DNA of 64,000 nt from Cristatella mucedo (Eukaryota; Bryozoa; Phylactolaemata; Cristatellidae). Shown one piece after another: positions 11,930 through 24,289 of the stretch (positions are counted from its first letter, which is position 1; each line of letters starts with the position of its first letter). The translations under genes were made by a program, and so were the position numbers. The notes below the pieces were generated by a model. That model saw only the letters and a program-made list of their open reading frames with translations, did not search any database and had not been told where the DNA came from. The stretch covers positions 18,565,501 through 18,629,500 of the forward strand of contig WPIO01000001.1 of NCBI GenBank assembly GCA_009760855.2, in the 5' to 3' direction.

Positions 11930-13135
11930 CTGCGATAAATAAATGGTCTTTTAGAATTTCAAAAGGCCGGTACAACGAAGTTTTTCTGATCAATTGATGC
12001 AAGAATCAACACTATAAACTCACAAAATTCTTTACGAACTGCAAATGCAAATGCAAGAAAATCGCATGTCCTCAAAAGCAATTATGTACAGGCAATAAAA
12101 AGACAGGAATCAAGGAAACTATATTCAGCATTGGCTCTGACCCCAACTATGCTCGGCTGGTGAATCCACCGGCGAGGGCCTCCTTAGGTTAGAGGCTGCG
12201 AGGGCAGTTTGCTACCGTTCTCAAGCCTGCTTTTATTGACATCGGCAACCATGTTGTTCGACTTACCGATAAGCATACTTTTGAAGGACTTGCTGCAGCC
12301 GTGTTGGAATTCATGGTTGAAAATAAAAAGGATATACAATTTTGATTGCAATTATGGTAGAGTACAATGTGAAGATTCTCTGCACAATCTAAGAAAATAA
12401 TGCAGCGAACAAGGTTTCGGTAGCCGCGTCCGCAAGGAACTAATAATAATCATGTAGTAAAGGGACTAGATCTCTTTTTTGGGCAACTTGAATAAGTTGA
12501 GATGGAAGCAGTACCAAGGCCAACTTAGCTTGAACATCAGTAGTTGATTTTTAAGCTTGCAATATGAATTCCTGTATATCAATAAAGTGCATTCTTTATA
12601 CTTATAATAAAATCGCCATTCAATAATAAGAAAGTGGGGTTCTCTTTATTAGGTGCCCGCTAATGCCGTAGGCTGAATAATCGATGCTACTAGTAACATT
12701 GAGTACAGGTCTGGGTGGAGATGGACTGGCTCATCGTCTTTGAATGGTGGAGAGGCACAGCCCCTGCCAGTCTCAAAGGCCCTTAAAATTTCAAGCGCAA
12801 AAAATACGCAATTACACGAGTGCCGCAGGTATCGCTACCGGCGAAACCGAAATCGTAGAAATGCTGGGCCAAGGAACCAAGGTCGCCGGACTCTTGCCAC
12901 ACGGGCGCCAGGCGTTCGACGCGGACGCTGAAATGCGACACACATGGGCAGATCAAATTTTGAACACGCCGAAATTGAGCGCTCAACTCAAGAGCCGGAG
13001 CTATAGCCTCGAGCCGAAGCTCCAGACGATTTCGCCGAAAAGCGCATTGACGCGCGGTGCGAATTCGCTGCGCCGCCGTTTGAGTGTCGTCGCCTCCAGC
13101 TATCCGACCAGCTATTCTAAAGTAAGAAGAATTAG
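11930..13135. other. No recognisable gene
   Basis: AT-rich sequence. A small plus-strand frame (12744-13238) has no recognisable domain and its end overlaps a SINE. AATAAA-like hexamers occur near 12580 but without an associated gene. Confidence 0.4.
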
Positions 13136-13137
13136 TG

Positions 13138-13292
13138 GTCGGCTGACTCAGCTGCCTCATTTACGTAGCAGCAAGAGCCTTAGCGGCCATCACTACCGCT
13201 CGCAGGGGTCAATAAAGGATAGCCCACTAAAGGACTAGAACCCACGGCCTGGTCTGTGAAGTGCGAACATCTCACCCGCAGGGCTGAGACCC
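13138..13292 (-). repeat. tRNA-derived SINE, family B
   Basis: On the minus strand: GGTCTCAGCCCTGCGGGTGA (box A region), then CCGTGGGTTCTAGTCC (box B region), then the family B body GGCCGCTAAGGCTCTTGCTG and a tail GAGGCAGCTGAGTCAGCC. The same order is found at 30760, 35007, 36681, 51727, 58656, 59556 and 60548. Confidence 0.75.
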
Positions 13293-13299
13293 TGGCGTA

Positions 13300-15110
13300 A
13301 CGCCCAATTCCACTTTGGTGCTTTACTGGACTACATACACAAGACCTACGCAAAGCTTACTAAATCTTAAACCTGCTTCTACAAGAAGAATTGCTGTTAA
13401 AACCCACGCGACAATTATCTTGATAGTGCAAGGAGCGGCTTTGGAGTTACAGACTAGCCGGAAGACCTCTGGGCGAGATCGCTTAATGGCCGCCAGATGG
13501 TTTCACCTGTTCTCCAGAAGGGCCTTTTTAGTTATACTTGCTGTATTACAGCCAAAACATGCAAATTGGGTGCATTTATTTCGTAGAATTTAAAAAAAAG
13601 TAGAGGTTTTTATCATGATATTTGTGATATTAACATGTTTCTCATCTCTGGTAGAGCTTAAAAGCTTTGTTATGAAATTCATGTTTAGCGTATAACCTCA
13701 GTAGCGTCCGCTGAGAGGCTGGCCTTGACTCTCCGACGCGGAACGCAGAAGACTAGACAAATTTCGTGAATGAGGAAGCCAAGCCTCGAGTGTCCTAAAT
13801 ACGCACGAATCTTTCGTCTTCTCAGTCTGGGAAAAATTATAATCTTTCATTGGCTAGTGCAACTATGCGTCACGTCAAAAGCTTTCGGCCCCAGAATTAT
13901 CCGCATCGTTTTCTTCCCCAACTTACCTCCAGAAGCTGTTTGCAAGGGTCACACCGGTGTGCGGGAGGCGCGAAGGTCGTGGCTATACGCGGAGGTAATG
14001 GCCTATGCGGAGGTCAGGGCTATACCAAATCTAATTTTCTGTATGCCATGCCAAGCCTGAGCAGTCAACGATATATCTCATATACTCTGTAAGGTTTGAA
14101 CCGCCGCTGCGGTTGTAGTGGTAGTAGTAGAAGACTGTTGGGGTTTGAGCTACTATTATTAGACTGCAAATGCAGACAGCCGAGGAGGTGCCCGCGCCGC
14201 CGTCCGTCGTGCAGCCGCTTTTACCCAACATAACGTAGGCCTAGCATTCTAGGAACTTCCGGCAACTTTTGTGGCCGCAAAGTGGCACCATTACAAAAGT
14301 TCTTCTTCAAAGGACGACTAACATCAATATTATACAAAGCAGATTAAATGCGGAAAGTGCTTGCAAAGATTTTTTTAAGCTACGACTAGGACTGCGATCT
14401 TGCAAAAAACGGAAATGCTCCACTGACTGCCCTACAGCATTCGGATGAGAGCCCTTGAAGGATTGGTCGGTCTACGTGTTTTGGCCGGTCTGTCAACTCT
14501 CTGAGTGCAAAACTAATGACAGTGCTTCTTACCAAGATCGGCGTGGATTGTTCAAGCGTACATTCTTAGCCGATTATTAATATTACAGAGTATACTCATG
14601 TAATTTGACAGAGTAGGAATTTATCTTCAAGGACCTGTCTTCGGATATGGTTAATTGCATTTTACATTGACTCGAGGATGAACCGTAGAGTCTCTGGTGA
14701 AGGAACACGTCAGAACGCAAGGGCAACCGTTGGTGAATTGCTACAAGCGAACGCTTCGAAGTTGTTGTCATCAAATTTCAACCTTTCGTGGCACGTTTTC
14801 TATATAAAAAACTTATCGCATCAAAGTTTCTGAAGGGGTTCAAACAGTCTTTACTTCTCTATTTTATATTGCAGATGGTAGGTCGAGGTGTTTGAAAAAT
14901 CCCGCCAAACTGAGACCAGTTTTGTGATCCTCTGTGAAGGAACATGACTTTGCAGTCTTCGGAGACCCTATGAGGGCTCTCAGACTGCCTAAGCAGCCGC
15001 AAGCTCACGAGCGGTGGAAGGGCAGACGATGACTCGGCAGATGACTCGGCAGTCCAGCCCAAATCCATGCATTGGCGGCATCTGTGAGAACATCCACCTA
15101 CCACAAACTG
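13300..15110. other. No recognisable feature
   Basis: No domain-bearing frame or clear repeat family seen. Frames here are below 100 codons. Confidence 0.4.
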
Positions 15111-15118
15111 CCGCCAGC

Positions 15119-15346
15119 TGTCGGGCGGGTTCGGAACGAACAATGGCCCGACAGCGCGAAAAACAATGCATGCATGGAGTATAAGGGCTGCCGAAGGAGT
15201 ACAGCGGGAGGTGAGGAGTAGATCCCTCGACGCCGACAGCCGTCTAGTGTGTGTAGACTGGGCTTGGGCGGCGTAGCTTGAAATAAAGGCTTAGGTGTTG
15301 GAGCCAGCAGACTTGTTGCTCGGTCGCGCTACCCAGCCCGACGACA
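15119..15346 (+). mobile_element. Candidate solo LTR
   Basis: The interval starts with TGTCGGGC (15119-15126) and ends with GCCCGACGACA (15336-15346), a near-inverted TGT/ACA pair as at LTR ends. A TATA-like GAGTATAAGG lies at 15178-15187 and an AATAAA polyadenylation signal at 15282-15287, in the order expected of U3, R and U5. I see no target-site duplication (CCAGC before, GGTCG after), no primer-binding site and no internal element. The start also forms a hairpin with GCCCGACA at 15146-15153, which weakens the boundary call. Confidence 0.35.
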
Positions 15347-15544
15347 GGTCGCGCGGACGACGCTGTCGCATCCTCCAAAGATTTAAAAGAGATTACTCGA
15401 CAGGTCCAGCCTTTGGTCTCACAGAGATGGCAACGGCGGATGCCGGCAGGGTAACTTTCACGTTTTCCTTCCATTCCTTTCATACTTTCTGATCTATTAA
15501 TTCTTTGGCTCTAGCCTACCCATAAGATCTACCCCCCACAAGGC

Positions 15545-15978
15545 CTCGGTATCGTACCACCAGCTTTTCTGAGTCTGATCGCTTAGCTACATCTTGTACG
15601 AACCTCAAATCCTTTGGAGACCGTGCTTTTAGTTCGCATGCTACCAAAGCCTGTAACTCCCTTTTGACTGGCGTCACCACATCTCCCTAACTTGAAGAGA
15701 TTTAAAAAGAAGCTACAAAGGCATCTATTTATTCCAGCATTTAGCGGCGTCCATGTGATTCGTCTTTTATGTTCTTATGCATGCTGACACTGCATGCTGC
15801 ATGCTGACCCTGAGCGTGTCATCTCTAACCATATTATGCTTGTTGCCTCGCTGAGCGCTCGCTAACACTAACCATTCGATCATCCTTAATTCGCAGCAAA
15901 TGCAAAGTGCCTAGAAAGATTAAGTTAGGAGCGTTCTACGATGGCGCTATACAAATATATTATTATTACTATTATTAA
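15545..15978 (+). pseudogene. L2 element, 3' end of ORF2 plus 3' UTR
   Basis: A frame reads RTNLKSFGDRAF at about 15598-15635, matching the C-terminus of the L2 second open frame. It is followed by TGTGATTCGTC, the 3' UTR, CAAAGTGCCTAGAAAGATT, GGCGCTATACAAAT and an ATT-type tail. Stops and frame changes break the coding part. Confidence 0.85.
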
Positions 15979-16194
15979 CTTCCTTATTCCACCGAGAGTA
16001 AGTCGAGGAGCTTGTAGTTCAGGCGACACGCTGGTCCTAATTATACCGAGAAGAGGCAGCAAAGAATGGTTTGGGAAGGAGGAGGAACTGTTCTAGAAAG
16101 GTTCCGCCTGTGCTTCAGAGACGGCGAGCGCAGCATTTTTTCTCGGCCTCTCACGGTCACTTAGTGCGATAGGCAAATTCACTTTCTCGATAAA

Positions 16195-16500
16195 TGGCCG
16201 CCGCCTGCTCGTCCGCCGCGTCTGCTGCCTCGCGCTGCTGCCGCGGCCGCTCGTCGAGCGTTCCTCCTCGAGCGCAGTCCGCTGCCGCTAGCTCGGCCCT
16301 GAAGGTTGCTCCGGCCTGGAGGTCACTCTGCGTAAGAAGTCGGTGACGCTTCGAGCACGACGGGCCGACAAGTCCGTAGAGGCGTCGGTGCCCTCAGCAG
16401 CCTCAAAGTCATCCTCCTCCTCCGACTGGCGTTTGCTCCGAGGCCCCCGAGCGCTGCCGACCCACGGCGCAGGCGACATGCCGTCGCAGCGGATATGTCC
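16195..16500 (-). other. CpG-rich island with a possible acidic coding exon
   Basis: A small CpG-rich island. On the minus strand a frame ending at 16288 contains an acidic stretch (SEEEDDFEAAEG) followed by a basic one (RRARSVTDFLRR). A start codon near 16482 is possible. The mixed-charge composition looks more protein-like than the Arg/Ala frames of other islands here. No domain is recognised and no convincing splice donor follows, so it may be non-coding. Confidence 0.2.
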
Positions 16501-16787
16501 GGGTGAATCATCATTTATGTGCTTAATGCTTGCGGACACTTTGCATGTTATCGCAAGCCGACTAGTCAATATCTGTGGAAAGTCGCAGGAAACTCCACCC
16601 TTGCGTTGGAAGGCGTGCATGAATGTCCGCCGACGAAGCCAGTGAGCCAGCCCTACTGACGGGCACTGCTGCAGTTCTTTCCTGATGTTTCAAAATTTTC
16701 AAAGGAAAAATGATGAAGTATTCAATATTAATTTTGTGATCAATTGACACGCAAATTGTTTGAAAATTATTATTGGAATATTGTTAT

Positions 16788-16870
16788 TGGAGGAGGAGGA
16801 GGAGAAGGAGGAGGAGGAGGAGAAGGAGGAAGAGGAAGAGGAGGAGGAGGAGGGGAGGAGGAGGAGGAAA
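16788..16870. repeat. GGA trinucleotide repeat
   Basis: GGA/GAA repeat of about 80 bp. It may form triplex or G-quadruplex structures. Confidence 0.95.
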
Positions 16871-17639
16871 TTGACGGCGACGAGAATGGAGTTGCAAACA
16901 AGCACGGGCATAGTCGGTCGAGGCGGGGCGAAAGGAAGCACTCAGCGACTGACCCACCGGTTTGAAAAAGAAAGAAGAAGTGGATGCCGGAGATGGTTAC
17001 AAACCCCGGCCTTGACCTTCCTGGCGCTCACGAACGTGCGTCGTACGAATGTCTGCTCAGTGATGAGCGTTGGGTAGATGAGCCGAAACGAGCACTCATG
17101 CGCCAGGGACCGGAGAAGAGCAAGATGGAGGGCGCTCGCGTATTAGGGGCTGGCGAGCGTAGTAGATTGGCTGGATTTTCTGCCTGGATTGCAGTCGCGC
17201 CTAGGAGAGAGGCCGATGCACGGTGCCCATGGGACTGATTTGCTCACTGCGCCCAGCTTTGGCGCAGCTAGCGGTAACTGGGTGAGGTGGCTGCACCAAT
17301 CACATCCGAGCGCAGCCGAAAATGAGAGAAGCACCTACGACGGATACACTTAGCTTTGTCCTGACAGTTAGGACATCGATTAAAGCGAGCTAAAAATAGG
17401 AGCTGAAGCTGATTTCATATCGACTGCTACTTCCATAGACGGATTAGCAGTCCCTCGCGAATAGTAAGAGGTAATTAGGCTGAGCAGACAATTGCTCTAA
17501 TTTGTGCTTGGCGGATTTAAAGATCACCAAGCTAAACTTATTCGAACCACGGCCTCCGGCCCGACTTCGCAACGAGGAAACTTTAAAGCAGAATCTCAGC
17601 AATAGGATAGGCGGAGTGAGCAGACACCTTCCCATTGCG

Positions 17640-18200
17640 TTCATCTCTCATCGACTTCGTTTCCCGTTTAGCTCCCGCAGTCGGCTCGCAGAAGCGCTCG
17701 AGTTCCAGGTTCTCTCGCGATAATCCGTGCACCGCCGCTAATAGCTGCCTGCGAGCCCGAGCGCGCGCGCGCGTTATGCCATTGAATTACGGTAGGGGGC
17801 AGGGCCGGGCAGGGCTCAGCGAAAGACCCCGAGCGCGTACTGGCCTTGACCTGTGGGGGAGGAGAGGGTGATAGTGGCGTGCGACGCCGGGCTAACTGCG
17901 GACGCCTCCGGTGGCGGCCGTCCGATGCCGCAACGCCGCTGCTGTCGCTATGGGCGCGGCTATCCCAGTCGTGCGTTACTCCGCCCAAAACCACATGCGT
18001 TGCTCCGCTAGGATTGCCCCTCCTCTTCGGCGCGGCCAGCGACTACGGAAGCTGATAGCCGTCCGCCGGGTCGTCGGTCGCTCTCTGCTCTCTCGTTCGA
18101 GGCACGTCGAAGGCAGGCGTTTTGACAGATCGATGAGATTATTCCCGCAGCAGCTTCCCGCGCGGATTTTGTGCCGCTCTTAATTGGCTGCGCTGCACTC
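17640..18200. promoter_or_regulatory. CpG-rich island, no gene recognised
   Basis: GC- and CpG-rich DNA with a GCGCGCGCGC run near 17760-17772. Frames on both strands lack recognisable domains. It is promoter-like at most. Confidence 0.35.
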
Positions 18201-19625
18201 AGGGAGCTTCGTCGGGCAGGAGAATCTGCACAACCGTTCGATTAGCTACGCAGACAAGTGGCTTTTCCGGCAGCCATTTCTCAGATGTCGAAGTCGTGAC
18301 CCGCGACCGGTCGAGGGGCAGCGCAGATGTCTGGGTGTCTGCTCAGTGGGCCCAGGGTAAAAAGTTAAAGCGCAGCTGCCGAATCATGTTGCTGCAACTC
18401 CGTTTCAATTTTATGGACGGCTCGCCGATCAGCCCGGGGGCGTCATTCTATGAAATGCGAACCGGTTCAGCGTAAGAATCCTATAGTGCGTTTTCATTGG
18501 TCAGTCTCAACTCCGGCTCCAAATAGCTAAACTTGGTCAGCTGTGTCGCTACCGCCGCACTACTCCGGTTTTCAGCTGCGATGCTAGGGATCAGCTCGGC
18601 CGGCTGAGGTCATGCAGACGAGCAGCGCCGAAGAGTGGGTGCGGCTTCAACCTGGCCTGCCGCGGGGGGGGGGGGAAGCCTTCGAGGCGTTGCTACGCGC
18701 TCTCCAGACGGGGTGCTTCCGGGCGTAGCCTCGTCAGTGCTGAGATTCGGTCTCTCCTAGAATAGGGTGCAAGCATTTTTTCACAGGAGTTGAAGAATGC
18801 CCCGAGGCTGAGCTCCGTCGATGCCCAAGAGTCAGAGTCTTTTTTTAGAAGAAGCTTCCGTTACTTTTTTGAAAAGCCGCCATATTTTATTTGAGACTAG
18901 GGACTGAGGCAGTTCACCGTAGAGCGCCTCCCGGTGCCGCGAGGACCATCTCCAGCAGGCGCGCCGAGACCCCAGGGCGATACGACCAAGGTTCTGGGCT
19001 GAAACGCTCCTTCAGCGCTAGCTCAGAGCAAGCCTTTTTTTTGGGGGGTGGGGTGGGGTGGGGGCATAGGCTTCGAAAACCACCCGGCTGAAAAATTGCT
19101 GAGAAACTCGGTCTTTTAAACAGGCTCGGTCTTAAGGCTTCAAAATAGCGGCGTAACTACTTACTAAGTGTCGTTCGTTCGCACAGCAGAGAGCCAGCCG
19201 ATACCCAGCACCGACAGTTTATTACCAACGCACGGAGCCGAAGAGCGCACGGCTCCCCTCGGCCCCTACTCTCGCTCGACTCCCCCACTCCTCCACTCTC
19301 CAGTCCACCATCTCTCCACCAGCGGGTTACCGGCCTGTGTCCATGCCACATCACAGGCTCATCAGAGGAGCCGGCATACAATACATACATACACACGTAC
19401 ATACGAACTATACTAAGCATAGTAAGTGGCCTAAGGACAGCACCTTCGGACCCTGCCATTTCCGCTTGATCTAACCCGTGACCGTAGTAGGGCTAAATGA
19501 GAGACATGTCTCCAGCTTTTAGCCCACCGTCGAAAGCCCGGTAGCCGCATCCGGTAACTACTGGCTTTCTGCGATAGGCTATCGGGCTAAGAGAGCCACT
19601 GTAGAAGCTTGCACGGCGGTACGAA
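18200..19625. other. No gene recognised; short G runs
   Basis: Holds a G run at about 18662-18674 and a T8 followed by GGGGTGGGGTGGGGTGGGGG-type sequence at about 19036-19065, which can form a G-quadruplex. No coding frame is convincing. Confidence 0.4.
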
Positions 19626-19628
19626 CCT

Positions 19629-19760
19629 TATAATAATAATAATAATAATAATAATAATGCATTTGTTGCAGCGACCTCCAAGAACTCTACCTCTTTCTAG
19701 GCACTTCACATTTGCTGCAAAGGAAGCATGATTGAATGGTTAGTGGTAGCATGCTAAATG
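19629..19760 (-). repeat. L2 3' tail fragment
   Basis: Minus strand: GTGAAGTGCCTAGAAAGAGG, then GGAGGTCGCTGCAACAAATGC and a nine-copy ATT tail (19629-19658). 5'-truncated L2 copy. Confidence 0.85.
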
Positions 19761-20419
19761 ACAACAAGCAGACAGCGTGGTTTAGAGTGAATACCTGTGG
19801 CATCGCTTTCCTTCTCTGTCACCCTGAGAATATGCTTTCTGGACTCCTTACCTTAAAGGCACATTCAGCTACAGGATCGCTACTAATGCTAGGAAATTAT
19901 TTGTTCCTCCGTTTTCTGGCGTGGCACGTGGCGGCCTACCTGCACTGAGTGCATTTTGGCATCGAAAAAAAATTGAGCAAACGATCGTCATTCTTTGTTC
20001 GCTAAAATTTCGCTCAATCCACTACCGGACGGAGAGCATTCTTTGGTTCAAGGAGTCGAGTCAAAACGGCAAAGTGCTGCTACTCTATTATTTAAATAAA
20101 GAGACTGATTTGCAACGCTCGCAGAAAGCGGAGCGGGCAATTGGATTGCTGGCCATCCAACCTTTGCGCTTCCATAATCCATTTCAAAGCTCATGCTAAT
20201 GGTATCGTGAGGAAACTTAATCGTCAAATTCGTGTCGGCTTGCTATGAAATATGGATACACGGTATTAATCAATGCAGAATGCACCGTCATCTGCATTAC
20301 TAAACCTCTGCTAGGACATATGGGTACAGACACTTGTACAGCTTTGCAGAATACATCGTCGACAATATCCTTACGCTTATACTATTTGCTGCTGCCCAAC
20401 ATAACTACCTTATTAAACA

Positions 20420-21811
20420 TGTCTTAAGCCTCAGGTATTGTCCCTGTATCCTTTGAAGAGATTGCCGCCAGGTCATTTATCAATGTTGCTTTATCAAGGA
20501 TTAATACAGGATTGACCGATCAGGATAATAAATAATTTCCACCCAAGTCTCCTTCCGGCCATTCCCTTCAAAGCCACTCCAAAAGTAGTTGCTGACTTCT
20601 TGGATAAACTCTTACATTACAAAATTAACCCTAGTGAGTTCCTACGAGGATTTGGAGCTAATCATTCCCCACGGTCAAAGCTACAGCACCTGTTTAATAA
20701 CCTTCGTTATAAGGTAATTTTGACATGGCTTGAGTATCTGCTATTCCTGCTGGATCTATCAGAAACACTTGGCACCAACGAGCACCAATTTTTGTGAGCT
20801 TTAATCATCTCGCCCGTGCATTGCAAGCAAGACACTGCGGCTGTATCAGTCCTACTGCAGTGCAGACTTCAAAGCGTAGACATCAACGGCAATGGCCATC
20901 TGGTGAGCTCTTAAAGTACGGGATTGCTCAGGGATTTGTTCTAGATCCACTTCTCTTCATAATTTACACTCCCCCCTTACCGGTGTATTCGCCAGGCGCT
21001 ATCTAGGCCTGGATTTCTATCCACATTTTACATAGCTGCACCTCTACTTTGGTCCCTCCAAGCCTTACATCACACTAAACTCTCTCAACTCCCTTGCAGC
21101 TTGCATTGCCAACATTAATCTCGAACAACAGAAGTAATTCGCTCATTGAATTAAAAATGCAACCAACTTACTTAGTAGGAGCGAGCCTGTCACATGAATA
21201 GAAAAATAAAACATCAAAATTGGCTCGGCCATCACAACTCTTGAAGCCTCTGCATGGGGTACGTGTGTTTTGTTCCAAAATGACCTTTCACTAGATGACC
21301 GCATCAGCTCCACATTCAAATCTCTCTGCTGCGGATTAAATTAAAATATTTCAATACGAAACATTGATCAAACTCCAGTGTACCTAGATAAACAAAAAAA
21401 CCCAGCCAAGTTGGTCCATGAAGTAGCGACACTAGCTATAGACTTCTGTAGCAATCGGCTCCTTGCAGATCTTCCCCGACCTGCGTCAGAACATCCCCTG
21501 ACCTGACCACATTTAAAAGGAACTTAAAAACACACCTATTTAGGACAGAATTTAGTGGGTCCCTGTGATTCGTCCTTGATGTGCTTATGCGTGCTGACAC
21601 TGTGCATGCTGCCACTAACCACATTTGCATGCTGACCCTGTGCATGTCACCCCTAACCATATCATTCATTTTGTTTGTTTATCAAGCATGATTTTACTTA
21701 CCATTCAATTGCATTTCACTTTGCAGCAAATGTAAAGCGCCTAGAAAGAGATTAAGTTATCTTAGGGCGCTTTATCAAGTGCATTATTATTATTATTATT
21801 ATTATCATTAT
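20420..21811 (+). pseudogene. L2 element with RT remnants and complete 3' end
   Basis: The order of L2 ORF2 pieces is kept: NFRPVSLLPFPSKPL-like sequence at about 20530-20580, the RT segment YGIAQGFVLDPLLFIIYTPPL at about 20917-20980, then a block after the catalytic region. Much of the C-terminal part is missing. TFKRNLKTHLFRTEFSGSL follows near 21500-21566, and then the 3' UTR with CAAATGTAAAGCGCCTAG and an ATT tail to about 21811. Stop codons and internal deletions make it non-functional. Confidence 0.85.
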
Positions 21812-21879
21812 TCCCGCTCGTGCAGCAATGAAACATTTGCAGTCGGTGCCCATAGATATGCGCTAGTCTTGTCTTGCCC

Positions 21880-22190
21880 AGTGAATCGCTCAGCTACAAA
21901 TTGCGCAGCCTCTCCTCACTGCCCGACCTGCACTGGGCGCCCGGCAAGCAATATGCTGACTCCAAGGTCAAGTGTCGCTCACTTTCAGGCCCCTCACTCG
22001 GTTGCTCCGGCTTGCCAATCGGAAATACTTGCTCCTCAGGCTTCCGGTCGTTCCAGGCCCGCTCTTTTCACTCCGGTCACCAAGCTGCGCAGCCGACCAA
22101 AAGGCAGTCTTTGTGCTCCTCCACGCCTTCAGAGCTTCAGTTCGCTCCAAAAAGCCCGGGACTCGCCACCTTCGACTGACTTCGCGGTAA
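21880..22190 (+). pseudogene. Diverged L2/CR1-type ORF2 C-terminal fragment
   Basis: A frame reads SLPDLHWAPGKQ (about 21915-21950), like the LHWLPVKQ block of L2 ORF2. The rest of the frame has only loose similarity. It sits directly after the L2 tail ending at 21811 and seems to belong to a different, older copy. Confidence 0.45.
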
Positions 22191-22299
22191 CTCTTGTCTT
22201 GACGATGCATCTCAAAGAAGCCAAGAACACTCGTGTTTCTCACAGCATCGGTCCATCCATGCCAACTGTCATTCAATTATGTGCTTGCTGAAGTTGAGT

Positions 22300-23080
22300 A
22301 GCTATCACTAATCGTTTGACATGTCTGCTTTCCAGCATATGTGAAATACGTGGACAGAGATGCAGAGCTCTGAGGCCATATACAAAGGCTGCTTATTAAG
22401 GAGAGTATACAGCAGACAAACTGCGTGTTATGGCCGCAATGTATTGCCGTACATTGCCTTGAAATATAGCAAGCATCAGTTGCTGCAATGTATGTACAGA
22501 GCTCAGGCAAACGAAAACGAACTCTTAAAGCGATACAAAAAATTAAGATCAGCCGACTATCAGCCTAACTTAAGAAGCGGTAAAAGAATGTGACCAGGTT
22601 AAACCGGTTTTCCACTAGCAATTAAGCATTGGCCAGTGCATCCAGAATCCAAGGTGGGGGTCACGAGGTGCTAGCACCTTACCATAGTATGGCTGCCTTG
22701 AAATAGATCAGACCTTCAACCGTAGCTGACGCGTGCAGTCTTTGTAAGACGAATACCACACAGATAAAGCCCACCACAACGAAGTACACCAGCCGGAACG
22801 CTCCGGCACCAAACCCGAACACCCACGAAGGCCTCGAGGTTTACGGCTGCACCTTCACTCGGACCTGCACGCTATGTATGGCCAACTCGCCCTCGCTCGG
22901 GTACACTCTCCAGCCAACTGTACAGCCAACCCCTGTTAGCACTCTTCTCTTGGCCCTTATCAAATGACCCAGCAATAACTATACATCAGAGGGGTAGGTC
23001 GTAAAAAGACTTCAGAAGACAGCCACACAAATCAAGGTCATAATGCAGCGGCTGGTCCACAAGCAGACATAAGAGGGCCA
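22300..23080. other. No recognisable feature
   Basis: No domain-bearing frame and no clear repeat family. Confidence 0.4.
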
Positions 23081-23081
23081 T

Positions 23082-23150
23082 AAAATAGCCATCGCAGGAA
23101 CATAAAGCCAAAGTAAAATAGCCATCGCATGAACATCAAGCCAAAGTCTT
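23082..23150. repeat. 33-bp direct duplication
   Basis: Two adjacent copies of AAAATAGCCATCGCAKGAAC followed by ATMAAGCCAAAGT, with two or three differences. Confidence 0.85.
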
Positions 23151-23165
23151 CGAAACAATCAGCAA

Positions 23166-23290
23166 AATATGAGCTCATTAAACTGCCTTGCTTGTATAGC
23201 GGCAGAAGGGCCTTAACGGCTAACAAAAACGCTTGCAGTTAGCAATCAAAGATCGCCCACTGCAGGATTTGAACCACCAGTGGATCCTAA
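23166..23290 (-). repeat. tRNA-derived SINE, family B (partial)
   Basis: Minus strand: GGTTCAAATCCTGCAGTGGG, GATCTTTGATTGCTAACTGC, GTTAAGGCCCTTCTGCCGCT, then AAGGCAGTTTAATGAGCTC. The box A half of the tRNA-like head is missing or too diverged to see. Confidence 0.7.
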
Positions 23291-23812
23291 TTCTCAGAAT
23301 CCTCGAGTCTCAAAATAAATCGAAGGGCTAGAAACATGATCCCTGACTTATTGCCTGGCGCTAGCATTCAAACCCACGATTGGTCGTGAGGAGCGACCAC
23401 CTTTTCCCGAGGCTCCGAGGCTCCCAGGGTGTAGCTATGACCTCTATGGGCAAACCAACAGTACAAGGAGACGAACTCGGTGTTGCGAAACCGGCCTCTT
23501 GCCCATATTTATTCGTAGGTTTTGTTGTTAATCCTACAAGTCAACAGCCGCGCCGGCGCATGCTCTGTCAGGACGCAGCTTCGAGGCCGGAGGTGCGGCA
23601 GCTGCGTTGAAGGCGCTTGCTCGAACTGGCCGCTTATTATCGGGCGAGTAGATGCTGGGAAGCCTTCACAGAAGCAAGCTCTCAAGCTCTCGACTATCGC
23701 TAGCAGGCTGCATCCACTCTGTTCATTGCTTGGCGAGCACATGGGCCATGTTTTAATTGCTGCCGTCCCCTAGTTCCGTTTTCATCTCCTACATCTGCCT
23801 CGTAGGTTAAGG

Positions 23813-23963
<151 letters not shown>

Positions 23964-24037
23964 CGTAGCAGGAGAGGAGGCAGAGCTGCGGACTCGATGC
24001 AGGCGAAGCTACTGCTTCCTCGGATCATTCGTTCACC

Positions 24038-24082
24038 GTGGCTCTAAATTGGTGGCTCTAAATTGGTGGCTCTAAATTGGCG
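24038..24082. repeat. 15-bp tandem repeat, 3 copies
   Basis: GTGGCTCTAAATTGG repeated three times; the final unit runs into GGCGGCTC. Confidence 0.9.
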
Positions 24083-24274
24083 GCTCAGCCCCACTCCACT
24101 CCGCTGGAACATCCGTATCGCACTTGTCTCCGCCGTTGGCCATTGCTGTGTCGAGCTTTCCTCCCTTTGCTCGACGGTGCTGTCGAGGGGAGTCTGGCAG
24201 GGCTTCGCCAGGCTCAAGTACGCTACAGCAATTTGCACAGCTACTCGCAGGATTTTCGACTGAGCATATTCGTA

Positions 24275-24280
24275 TTTATT
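24275..24280 (-). terminator. Polyadenylation signal AATAAA of GNAT gene 1
   Basis: On the minus strand GCAATAAATACG lies about 55 nt after the stop codon of the GNAT frame. This is a normal place for a 3' end signal and supports a short 3' UTR. Confidence 0.65.
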
Positions 24281-24289
24281 GCCTGCCGT

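Noticed and set aside
21436-21669. 77-residue minus-strand frame resembling a conserved protein
   Set aside because: It is the antisense of the L2 3' region; the same antisense frame appears in other L2 copies (for example 41235-41483).
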